From an uncultured Oribacterium sp. (GTDB lineage: Bacteria > Bacillota > Clostridia > Lachnospirales > Lachnospiraceae), in NCBI GenBank assembly GCA_900772695.1, contig CAAGRO010000224.1:1-9590 (forward strand): a stretch of DNA of 9,590 bases, in the 5' to 3' direction. The number at the start of each line of letters is the position of its first letter. Position 1 is the stretch's first letter. The position numbers and the translations under genes were made by a program. Positions 1 through 5,101 of this stretch are shown piece by piece. The notes under the pieces are model-generated. The model was not told the DNA's origin. It worked only from the letters and a program-made list of their open reading frames with translations, and ran no database searches.

Positions 1-20
1 GAAAAGAGAAAGGAGCCTGT

Positions 21-338
21 ATGGCTGAGCTTAAAATCACTGCAACAAATTTTGAAACCGAAGTGCTTCACTCTACGAAGCCGGTGCTGATCGACTTCTA
101 CGCGGACTGGTGCGGACCGTGCAAGATGCTGTCCCCGATCGTGCATGAGATCGCCGAGGAGTATGCGGATACGCTGAAGGTGGGAAAGGTCAATGTCGAC
201 GAGCAGATGGATCTCGCGATGCGCTTCAATGTTTCCAGCATCCCGATGCTGGCGCTGATCAAGGACGGGAAGATGATCGACCAGTCGATCGGCTACTGCC
301 CGAAGGAAGACATTCTCGCGCTGCTGAAAAAGCTCTGA
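21..338 (+). CDS. trxA: Thioredoxin
   Basis: A 105-residue protein of normal thioredoxin length. It reduces disulfides in cytosolic proteins and is itself recycled by a thioredoxin reductase, which is not in this window. The active site W-C-G-P-C lies at residues 30-34, the buried Asp is D25 in the beta strand before it, and the cis-proline is P75 in S-I-P-M. A conserved Gly follows at 91, and an extra Cys93 sits near the C-terminus. The ATG follows an AGGAG at 11-15 with good spacing. The 3' end of the gene is repeated directly downstream (see the 301-420 repeat), and a terminator closes the unit at 462-493. Any upstream promoter or partner gene is outside the window. The assignment as a thioredoxin is secure. 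Whether it is the main TrxA or a secondary paralogue cannot be told from the sequence. Confidence 0.95.
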   Translation: MAELKITATNFETEVLHSTKPVLIDFYADWCGPCKMLSPIVHEIAEEYADTLKVGKVNVDEQMDLAMRFNVSSIPMLALIKDGKMIDQSIGYCPKEDILALLKKL

Positions 339-420
339 GTCGCGTCGTGCCTCACTTCACCGAAGGAAGACATCCTCGCAATGCTGAAAAAGCTCTGAGT
401 CACATCATCCCCCGCTTCAT
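301..420 (+). repeat. Imperfect 60-bp tandem duplication of the trxA 3' end
   Basis: Units 301-360 and 361-420 match at 50 of 60 positions by hand alignment, and a third unit seems to begin at 421 (cgaaga). Unit 1 covers the last 12 codons of the thioredoxin gene, the stop codon and 22 bases beyond. Because 60 is a multiple of 3, unit 2 keeps the same frame and would encode the same C-terminal peptide with one Leu-to-Met change, then a stop. The other two differences inside the coding part are synonymous, while the part after the stop has diverged more. Unit 2 lies after the first stop, so it is not translated as part of thioredoxin. Confidence 0.85.
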
Positions 421-461
421 CGAAGAAACGTCGTACTGCAGACGCAGATCAGAAACATATC

Positions 462-493
462 AAAAAGGTCATCGTGCACGCGGTGGCCTTTTT
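462..493 (+). terminator. Rho-independent terminator after trxA
   Basis: The arms aaaaaggtca (462-471) and tggccttttt (484-493) form a 10-bp stem with one G-U pair and a 12-nt loop. The T run is the 3' end of the stem, so the structure could act in both directions. It lies about 120 bases after the thioredoxin stop and just upstream of the next promoter. Confidence 0.75.
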
Positions 494-531
494 ATATTCA
501 TGCTTTTGTAAGGTGGATTTTTCTGCGGCTA

Positions 532-540
532 TGCTATAAT
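532..540 (+). promoter_or_regulatory. Extended -10 promoter for the GNAT-membrane gene
   Basis: TGC-TATAAT is a perfect extended -10 element (TGnTATAAT). No good -35 box is visible at 16-18 bases upstream, which fits an extended -10 promoter. Start of transcription would be near 547, leaving a leader of under 20 nt. A GGAGGTG ribosome binding site at 554-560 then serves the ATG at 565. Confidence 0.7.
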
Positions 541-564
541 ACTGTCAACTATCGGAGGTGAACT

Positions 565-1638
565 ATGGAATTCAGAACCTACAAAAACCGCATCGTGCTG
601 GTGGATGACGAAGAGCAGGCACTGGCCGAGATCGATTTCCCGGCGATGGAAGAGGAGCCGGGCACGGTCGAAATCACCCATACCTATGTCGATGAGAGTC
701 TGCGCGGGCGCGGTCTCGCCGGCAAGCTCATGACGCGGCTCATCGCCTACCTCGAGCGGAATCAGCTGAAGGCCTGGCCGAGCTGCAGCTACGCTGTGGA
801 CTGGTTCGCGAAGCACAGCGAGGCGGCGCACCTTCTGAGCCCATCCTATATGCCGGCCAGCGGCGCGGACGCGACAGCGCAGCATACACCGGCACTGGAC
901 ATGCCGGAGCTGACGCCCCCATCCACAGCCACCGGCTCCTCGCTGAACGCCACGACCTTTACAATCCCGGTGACCAACGCCGCATCTTCCACTACTGACA
1001 GACCCTCGTCCGACCGCACGCAGGCTGCCGCACCGCGCCCACGCGTAGACGAAGAGCGCTATGCAAGACCACTTCCAGCGCAGGACGAGGAGGAAGCGGA
1101 TGCGTATTTCCGCGACACAGCGTACGGTGACGAAGAGGAGGATGGCCCGGTCGACGGCGGTATGCGCGACCGGATGCTCATGGGCGTGAACCGTGTCCTG
1201 CAGCTCTTCTCCGTGGCCGCGCTGATCCTTCTGTATCTTCTGATGGTCGTGCCGGCGCTCGAAAACCTGAACGCCCTCGGCCCGATCGAGTCGATGATCA
1301 CGGATCACAATGTCGCCGAAATCACCTTCATCTCGGTCTTCGCGGGCATCACGCTGTTCAGCCTGATCTCCCTCTTCTGGATGCTCTCCAGAAAGAAATA
1401 CGTGCGCTACGGCACGCTGGAAACGATCGATACCGGCCGCGGCATGACCGCCTTCATCCTCCTGCTCCTCGTCGAGCTGATCGCCATGCTCCTGAGCCCG
1501 ATCATGGAATCCGCGCAGCCCGTCATCGTCGGCCTCGCCATCGCCTCCACCCGCCTCGTCGTGAACCGCGCGATGATCCTCATGGCCGGCGGCGTCGGCC
1601 TCGTCCTCTCCGTGATCCGGAAAATCATCCGGCATTGA
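565..1638 (+). CDS. GNAT-type N-acetyltransferase domain fused to a four-helix membrane domain
   Basis: A 357-residue protein in three parts. Residues 1-96 resemble the small YjdJ-like GNAT domain: E-I-T-H-T-Y-V at 36-42, an acetyl-CoA loop R-G-R-G-L-A-G at 47-53, and the W-P-S-C-S-Y-A segment with Cys74. Residues about 97-205 are a low-complexity linker, first rich in Pro, Ser, Thr and Ala, then rich in Glu and Asp. Residues about 211-352 hold four hydrophobic segments (roughly 211-232, 250-274, 294-314 and 319-350) with a basic loop R-K-K-Y-V-R between the second and third. Small proteins of the YjdJ type are usually near 90-100 residues and soluble, so the tail is extra. The acceptor substrate is unknown. 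The GNAT part is expected to face the cytosol. The start is fixed by a strong GGAGGTG and an extended -10 promoter. It appears to be a single-gene unit, because the next promoter overlaps its stop codon. The acetyltransferase call is good; the function of the membrane part is unknown. Confidence 0.75.
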   Translation: MEFRTYKNRIVLVDDEEQALAEIDFPAMEEEPGTVEITHTYVDESLRGRGLAGKLMTRLIAYLERNQLKAWPSCSYAVDWFAKHSEAAHLLSPSYMPASGADATAQHTPALDMPELTPPSTATGSSLNATTFTIPVTNAASSTTDRPSSDRTQAAAPRPRVDEERYARPLPAQDEEEADAYFRDTAYGDEEEDGPVDGGMRDRMLMGVNRVLQLFSVAALILLYLLMVVPALENLNALGPIESMITDHNVAEITFISVFAGITLFSLISLFWMLSRKKYVRYGTLETIDTGRGMTAFILLLLVELIAMLLSPIMESAQPVIVGLAIASTRLVVNRAMILMAGGVGLVLSVIRKIIRH

Positions 1639-1663
1639 CAGGACGCGCCCGCATCCCTATACT
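1635..1663 (+). promoter_or_regulatory. Consensus promoter for apbE, overlapping the upstream stop codon
   Basis: TTGACA at 1635-1640 is a perfect -35 box. After exactly 17 bases comes TATACT at 1658-1663, a 5 of 6 match to the -10 box. The TGA stop of the upstream gene (1636-1638) is inside the -35 box. Transcription would start near 1670, about 210 bases before the apbE start codon. Confidence 0.75.
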
Positions 1664-1669
1664 GAATGC

Positions 1670-1880
1670 CCGTCTTTCAGCTGCAGCAGAGGCCAATGTC
1701 TCCAGCTGCCCACGCTCCGGAAAACAGCGGCAGCGAAACGCGTACGAATCGCGTCATGTTCGCCTCAGCGAGCAAATACACACACGACGCATGGATTGTT
1801 TTCTTTACTGATGTGATCTGCGACGCATCCAGACAATCATACGTAAGACCAAATAAAGCCTCCTAAGGAGAGAACATCGA
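1670..1880 (+). promoter_or_regulatory. Long structured 5' leader of apbE
   Basis: This gene-free stretch follows the promoter at 1635-1663. By eye it can form several hairpins: 1678-1683 with 1703-1708 (cagctg, a palindrome), 1705-1710 with 1729-1734 (gctgcc/ggcagc), 1738-1742 with 1750-1754 (acgcg/cgcgt), and 1810-1815 with 1824-1829 (gatgtg/cgcatc, one G-U). The first two cannot form together because they share 1705-1708. Near the gene, ctcc (1860-1863) can pair with ggag (1867-1870), part of the ribosome binding site. I do not recognise a known riboswitch class here, and no intrinsic terminator precedes the gene. An open frame from 1666 lacks a ribosome binding site and is not called. Confidence 0.4.
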
Positions 1881-2990
1881 TTGAAAAAAGTAAAACTGAA
1901 GCAAATGCTGGTGCTTCTCTGCGCCGGCCTCACACTGGCCTGCAGCCTGCCGGGCTGCAGCCGCGCGACGAAGCTCGAGCGCTACAACAAACAGTTTCTG
2001 GATGTCTTCGACACCGTCTCCATGGAGATCGGCTTCGAGAAAAGCGAAGCGGATTTCCAGAAGTGCTATGAGAGCTCCCACGCACAGCTCCTGAAGGAGC
2101 ATAAGCTCTACGACATCTATAACAGCTACGAGGGCATCAACAATCTGAAAACTGTCAATGACAACGCCGGCATCCAGCCGGTCAAGGTCGATCCGGACCT
2201 GCTTTCCCTCATAAAATGGGGCAAGGAAGTCTACGCCCTTACCGGTGGCAAGGTTAATATCGCCTACGGTGCAGTGCTGCGTCTCTGGCACGACAAGCGG
2301 GAGGCGGGCATCGAGGATCCGACGAAGGCCGAGCTGCCGGATCCGGCCGCACTGGAGGAAGCCGCGAAGCATACAAGCATCGAGGATGTCATCATCGACG
2401 AAACGGCCGGCACCATCTATCTGAAGGACCCGGAGATGAGCCTGGACGTCGGCGGCATCGGCAAGGGCTATGCGACGGAAAATGCCGCAAAGCTGATTCA
2501 GAATGAAGGCTCGGAAAACTTCCTCCTGAACCTCGGCGGGAATGTGCGTGCGATCGGCATCAAAGGCGATGGCTCGAAGTGGGTCTGTCCGGTAGAGAGT
2601 CCGGAATACCGCGACAGCCAGACTGGCGACCAGTATGCGATCACCTGCTACCTCGATGGCCGCTCCCTCGTCACCTCCGGTGATTATGAGCGCTACTATG
2701 TCGTGGACGGGCAGCGCTATCATCACATCATCGATCCGGATACCCTGTATCCGGCGAAGTATCATCGCAGCGTGTCGATCCTGACCGAGGATTCCGGCCT
2801 CGCCGACGCCCTGTCGACCGCGCTCTTCATGATGTCGGTCGAGGACGGAAGAGCACTGATCCAGTCCATCCGCGAGGGCACGAGCCCACTCGGTGCCGAC
2901 TTCAAGGTCGAGGACCTCGAAGCCATGTGGATCGACGCAGACGGCCACCAGGAGTACACGGACGGCTTCCTGAAATATACGAAAGCGTAA
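1881..2990 (+). CDS. apbE: FAD:protein FMN transferase, lipoprotein (ApbE family)
   Basis: A 369-residue lipoprotein. ApbE enzymes transfer FMN from FAD to a Thr or Ser of extracytoplasmic or membrane flavoproteins such as Rnf/Nqr subunits and FMN-binding-domain reductases. The N-terminus has a Lys-rich start, a hydrophobic core (10-20) and a lipobox L-P-G-C ending at Cys26, so it should be anchored outside the membrane. Family motifs are all present: D-V-G-G-I-G-K-G-Y-A at 189-198, L-N-L-G-G-N at 216-221, T-S-G-D-Y-E at 265-270, H-H-I-I-D-P-D-T at 281-288, and the metal-binding D-A-L-S-T at 309-313. The start is TTG, preceded by aaggag (1865-1870) with a slightly long 10-base spacing. No in-frame ATG or GTG precedes it, and the next ATG (Met9) would remove the basic part of the signal peptide. 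No flavinylation target is visible in the window. Confidence 0.93.
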   Translation: MKKVKLKQMLVLLCAGLTLACSLPGCSRATKLERYNKQFLDVFDTVSMEIGFEKSEADFQKCYESSHAQLLKEHKLYDIYNSYEGINNLKTVNDNAGIQPVKVDPDLLSLIKWGKEVYALTGGKVNIAYGAVLRLWHDKREAGIEDPTKAELPDPAALEEAAKHTSIEDVIIDETAGTIYLKDPEMSLDVGGIGKGYATENAAKLIQNEGSENFLLNLGGNVRAIGIKGDGSKWVCPVESPEYRDSQTGDQYAITCYLDGRSLVTSGDYERYYVVDGQRYHHIIDPDTLYPAKYHRSVSILTEDSGLADALSTALFMMSVEDGRALIQSIREGTSPLGADFKVEDLEAMWIDADGHQEYTDGFLKYTKA

Positions 2991-2998
2991 GGTTTCAG

Positions 2999-3014
2999 GG
3001 GCCCTCCGGGGCCC
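2999..3014 (+). other. GC hairpin with UNCG-type loop after apbE
   Basis: gggccc at 2999-3004 and 3009-3014 enclose tccg, giving a C(UCCG)G loop of the very stable UNCG type, 8 bases after the apbE stop. It is followed by A6 and not by a T run, so it is not a normal intrinsic terminator on either strand. It may stabilise the apbE mRNA 3' end or act as a weak terminator; this is an inference. Confidence 0.5.
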
Positions 3015-3066
3015 AAAAAATATTTTAAAATTAGTTGTTGACAAATGTTTCGAAGTCAGGTACTAT
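3015..3066 (+). promoter_or_regulatory. Strong promoter of the tRNA-Gln gene with UP-like tract
   Basis: TTGACA (3038-3043) is a perfect -35 box; 17 bases later TACTAT (3061-3066) is a 4 of 6 match to the -10 box. The A/T-rich stretch 3015-3033 lies directly upstream, and its distal half fits the AAAWWTWTT part of the E. coli UP-element consensus. Transcription would start near 3073, about 33 bases before the mature tRNA. Confidence 0.75.
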
Positions 3067-3105
3067 ATACGAGTCGCTTGAAGCGAGCGACACAAACAAA
3101 CACAT

Positions 3106-3177
3106 AGCGCTGTCGCCAAGTGGTAAGGCAACGGATTCTGATTCCGTCATTCCCAGGTTCGAATCCTGGTAGCGCTG
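3106..3177 (+). tRNA. tRNA-Gln (anticodon CUG)
   Basis: A 72-nt cloverleaf. The acceptor stem is 3106-3112 with 3170-3176 (six Watson-Crick pairs and one G-U). The D stem is gcc/ggc, and the anticodon stem is acgga/tccgt (3131-3135 and 3143-3147). The loop ttctgat places anticodon CTG at 3138-3140. The T stem is ccagg/cctgg with loop ttcgaat, and the discriminator base is G3177. The next bases are CGA, so the CCA end is not encoded and must be added after transcription. The anticodon reads CAG (Gln). The leader between the promoter and the tRNA contains a small hairpin, gtcgct/agcgac at 3073-3078 and 3086-3091. The gene stands alone with its own promoter and terminator. Confidence 0.95.
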
Positions 3178-3183
3178 CGAAAG

Positions 3184-3222
3184 ATCCCAGAACTTTGGTC
3201 ATCAAGGTCCTGGGATTTTTTT
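3184..3222 (+). terminator. Rho-independent terminator of the tRNA gene
   Basis: The arms 3184-3196 and 3204-3216 form a 13-bp stem with one A-C mismatch and one G-U pair around a 7-nt loop. It is followed by a run of seven T (3216-3222). It starts 7 bases after the tRNA 3' end. Confidence 0.92.
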
Positions 3223-3258
3223 GTAAAAAAACGAAAGAAAAAGAACAGAATATGTTCC

Positions 3259-3287
3259 TTGCCAACCGCCCTCTGAAAAGCTAACAT
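3259..3287 (+). promoter_or_regulatory. Promoter of the secreted-protein gene
   Basis: TTGCCA (3259-3264) matches 5 of 6 of the -35 box. After 17 bases TAACAT (3282-3287) matches 4 of 6 of the -10 box. Transcription would start near 3295. The leader of about 55 nt contains a tight hairpin, tgcggc/gccgca (3306-3311 and 3315-3320), and a smaller catgg/ccatg one touching the ribosome binding site (3327-3331 and 3335-3339). Confidence 0.55.
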
Positions 3288-3350
3288 AGAAGCATGAGGC
3301 AAAAGTGCGGCAAAGCCGCAGAAATACATGGACACCATGGAGGAAACAGT

Positions 3351-4175
3351 ATGAAGTTACGTAAGTTAAGCGCAATCATGATGGCCGCTGTTGTGGCGAC
3401 CTCGACACCAGCCGGTGCAGTACTCGGCCAGATCACAGCCTATGCGGACAGTGATAAGGATAAGTCAAAGGACTACGAGATCGGCGGTGCGGACTGGGAT
3501 GTGCAGGAAGACGCCAACGGCAAGATTCACATCTTTGCCACCTGGGATGCTTCCGACGACAGCTGCGGTGCCACCATCACCGTCACCCGTGATGATAAGA
3601 AGACCGGTATTTCCGTGACCACCACGACCACCAAGGGTTCGGTCGAGCTCACACAGCAGATCAAGAAGTATGGCAAGACCGGTGATTACACCTTTAAGAT
3701 CAAGGCGAAGTCAAAGAGCAAGGATGAGGACGGAAAGTCGACGGGCGAGCTTGCTGAGTCCGAGTCCGATTTTTACGAGATCGATGAAGATACGATGAAG
3801 AAGCTTTCGTCCACTTCTGCAACCAGCAGTGGTATAACTACAAATAACGGTCAGACACCGGGTTCTGCCATCCCGACACCGGGCACCTCCACCACACCGG
3901 CGACACCGAGCGCAGGTCCTAGCGGCACCGCTACCACAACACCGGTGACACAGTCGACCGACACGAGCGGTGACTTCCTCACGAACGGCACCATCACCGA
4001 CTGGGGGATCGGCCACGTGTACCTCGTAAACGGCGCACCGGTCTTCAGCAAGTGGATCATAGATTCCGGCAAGCTCTACCACATCGGTGCGAACGGCTTC
4101 ATGGATAAGAACCTCACCTTCTCTGACTACACCGGCACACACTATGTCGGCGCAGATGGCGTACTGGTATATTGA
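3351..4175 (+). CDS. Secreted protein with Thr/Pro linker and cell-wall-binding-like tail
   Basis: A 274-residue exported protein of unknown function. The start at 3351 is chosen because ggagga (3339-3344) lies 6 bases before it and a classic signal peptide follows: K-L-R-K, a hydrophobic core, and a likely signal peptidase I site A-Y-A at 30-32, cut before Asp33. An in-frame ATG at 3294 lacks a ribosome binding site and would bury the signal peptide. Residues about 41-145 look like one beta-rich domain with many alternating Thr and Val and charged turns. Residues about 152-206 are a Ser/Thr/Pro/Gly linker. Residues about 207-274 carry aromatic-Gly units such as Y-H-I-G-A-N-G and Y-V-G-A-D-G, which resemble the glycan- or choline-binding repeats of Gram-positive surface proteins, but only about two are visible. 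It has no LPXTG motif and no catalytic motif that I recognise. It probably sits on the cell surface as a binding or structural protein. Confidence 0.7.
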   Translation: MKLRKLSAIMMAAVVATSTPAGAVLGQITAYADSDKDKSKDYEIGGADWDVQEDANGKIHIFATWDASDDSCGATITVTRDDKKTGISVTTTTTKGSVELTQQIKKYGKTGDYTFKIKAKSKSKDEDGKSTGELAESESDFYEIDEDTMKKLSSTSATSSGITTNNGQTPGSAIPTPGTSTTPATPSAGPSGTATTTPVTQSTDTSGDFLTNGTITDWGIGHVYLVNGAPVFSKWIIDSGKLYHIGANGFMDKNLTFSDYTGTHYVGADGVLVY

Positions 4176-4330
4176 TTATAGAACTGTAAACCACGTTGAA
4201 ACCGCCCTGCCGGGCGCAGGGAAGTTCTGACTACGATGGAATTCACCATCCTGCAAAACGCAGGAAAAGACGCGATTCATGATCGATAAACAGGACCATA
4301 TGCCGGCCCGTCGGGGCGCAGGGGGAAAAT
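4176..4330 (+). other. Hairpin-rich gap between the secreted-protein gene and mscL
   Basis: No gene and no clear promoter are seen. Several inverted repeats follow one another: agaact/agttct (4180-4185 and 4223-4228) enclosing ccctgc/gcaggg (4205-4210 and 4216-4221), then gatgg/ccatc near 4235-4249, then tcctgc/gcagga near 4249-4265. None is followed by a T run, so no intrinsic terminator is supported. mscL may be read from the upstream promoter. I could not match this to a known riboswitch such as the c-di-AMP class. Confidence 0.35.
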
Positions 4331-4810
4331 ATGAAGCGTTTTATACAGGAATTTAAGGAGTTTGCCATCAAGGGCAACATGATCGACCTGGCGGTCGGCA
4401 TGATCATCGGCTCGGCCTTCACCTCACTCGTTAAGTCCGTCGTCGACAATCTCTTCATGCCGATCCTGTCCATCTTCACCGGCAAGCTGGATTTCACCAA
4501 CATGTTCATCCCGCTCGCCGGACAGACCACAAAGGTCTACAGCGAGGCCGTCGAGCAGGGCGCGGTATTCGCGTACGGTGCCTTCCTCACCGAGCTGATT
4601 TCCTTCCTCGTGATGGCTCTGGTGGTCTTCCTCTTCGTGAAGGAGATCAACCACTTACGGAAGCCGAAGGAGGAGCCGGCACCAGCCGCTCCGACCACGA
4701 AGATCTGCCCGTACTGCATGTCGGAGATCGACGTGAAGGCGACCCGCTGCCCGCATTGCACCTCGAAGCTCGAGGGCTTCCAGATCGATCCAGCAGAGCT
4801 CAGTAAATAA
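4331..4810 (+). CDS. mscL: Large-conductance mechanosensitive channel MscL with C-terminal zinc ribbon
   Basis: A 159-residue membrane channel that opens under strong membrane tension and releases solutes during osmotic downshock; it works as a homopentamer in the cell membrane. The N-terminal amphipathic segment (K-R-F-I-Q-E-F-K-E-F) and the first helix (about 17-44, with G-N-M-I-D-L-A-V-G and the small-residue pore face) are typical. The periplasmic loop is 46-75, and the second helix is about 76-106 and ends at K-E-I-N. After a Pro/Ala linker, residues 126-143 carry C-P-Y-C and C-P-H-C, a four-cysteine zinc ribbon in the position of the cytosolic helix bundle found in E. coli MscL. The ribosome binding site is a plain aggggg at 4320-4325. 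The gene is well supported. The role of the ribbon (assembly, gating or redox/zinc sensing) is unknown to me. Confidence 0.95.
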   Translation: MKRFIQEFKEFAIKGNMIDLAVGMIIGSAFTSLVKSVVDNLFMPILSIFTGKLDFTNMFIPLAGQTTKVYSEAVEQGAVFAYGAFLTELISFLVMALVVFLFVKEINHLRKPKEEPAPAAPTTKICPYCMSEIDVKATRCPHCTSKLEGFQIDPAELSK

Positions 4811-4917
4811 AGGCCGCCCGGCGGAGCCCGAAGGGCGGTGACAGAGGCCATACGGGTCCCCGTCGCCAGCTGTTACGAGCACCTGCGCCGGTAAAGGTCA
4901 CGAATAAAATATAGTGC
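4811..4917 (+). other. GC-rich hairpins after mscL
   Basis: No gene is seen. Inverted repeats include ccgccc/gggcgg (4814-4819 and 4833-4838) just after the stop codon and acgg/ccgt (4852-4855 and 4860-4863). No T run follows them. The clear terminator-like structure comes later, at 4924-4970. Confidence 0.4.
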
Positions 4918-4946
4918 TTGACGAAACACCTGCGAGCGTTTATGAT
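4918..4946 (+). promoter_or_regulatory. Promoter of the cation exporter unit, inside an inverted repeat
   Basis: TTGACG (4918-4923, 5 of 6) and TATGAT (4941-4946, 5 of 6) are separated by exactly 17 bases. The spacer is the left arm of the 18-bp inverted repeat at 4924-4968, and the -10 box begins at its last base. Transcription would start near 4953, within the right arm. The symmetry around the -10 region could also serve as an operator; this is an inference. Confidence 0.65.
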
Positions 4947-4970
4947 TCTAAAACGCTCACAGGTGTTTTT
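4924..4970 (+). terminator. Terminator-like 18-bp hairpin downstream of mscL
   Basis: The arms 4924-4941 and 4951-4968 are complementary at 17 of 18 positions (one C-A mismatch) around a 9-nt loop, and they end in a run of five T (4966-4970). As RNA read from mscL this is a strong intrinsic terminator. As DNA it is an inverted repeat overlapping the next promoter. Confidence 0.8.
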
Positions 4971-5042
4971 ATGTATCCACCGGCCTGCCGAAGGGCAGCA
5001 GCGCATGGATTCTGCGTCGTGCGATCGCACAGCGCCGGGTGA
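4971..5042 (+). CDS. Possible 23-codon upstream leader peptide
   Basis: An ATG at 4971 lies 5 bases after AGGTG (4961-4965) on the predicted exporter mRNA and opens a frame of 23 codons ending in TGA at 5040-5042. The peptide has two Cys, two His and several Arg. The region also folds by eye (ctgcc/ggcag at 4985-4989 and 4994-4998; the 12-bp palindrome at 5019-5030). Such short frames occur by chance, so this is only a candidate. Confidence 0.2.
   Translation: MYPPACRRAAAHGFCVVRSHSAG
5019..5030. repeat. Perfect 12-bp palindrome in the exporter leader
   Basis: gtgcgatcgcac is fully self-complementary. Outer bases gcg (5014-5016) and cgc (5033-5035) add further symmetry. It could be a protein-binding site or part of an RNA hairpin between the promoter at 4918-4946 and the exporter start at 5102. 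Confidence 0.5.
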
Positions 5043-5101
5043 GCACGGGCGGTGACATCAGCCGTAACATGAGTCTGTTGGATGAGTTAACAGAGGCGAA
5101 T

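Noticed and set aside
529..1635. Long open frame on the - strand opposite the GNAT-membrane gene (368 codons)
   Set aside because: It mirrors the codon structure of the + strand gene, has His/Asp/Arg-rich sequence typical of an antisense frame in GC-rich DNA, and shows no protein family features. The + strand gene has a promoter, a ribosome binding site and recognisable domains.
1666..1866. 66-codon open frame between the GNAT-membrane gene and apbE
   Set aside because: It has no ribosome binding site, its start is at or before the predicted transcription start, and its composition is not protein-like. The region is better read as a leader.
1863..3044. Long open frame on the - strand opposite apbE (393 codons)
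   Set aside because: It is the antisense shadow of a clear ApbE gene with all family motifs. No family features are seen on the - strand.
4180..4330. c-di-AMP or other known riboswitch upstream of mscL
   Set aside because: The hairpins are there, but the conserved sequence blocks of the ydaO class that I know are not visible.
5039..5101. Upstream GTG (5039) and ATG (5069) starts for the cation exporter
   Set aside because: Neither has a ribosome binding site at a suitable distance, while the ATG at 5102 has AGAGG 5 bases upstream and gives a normal CDF N-terminus.
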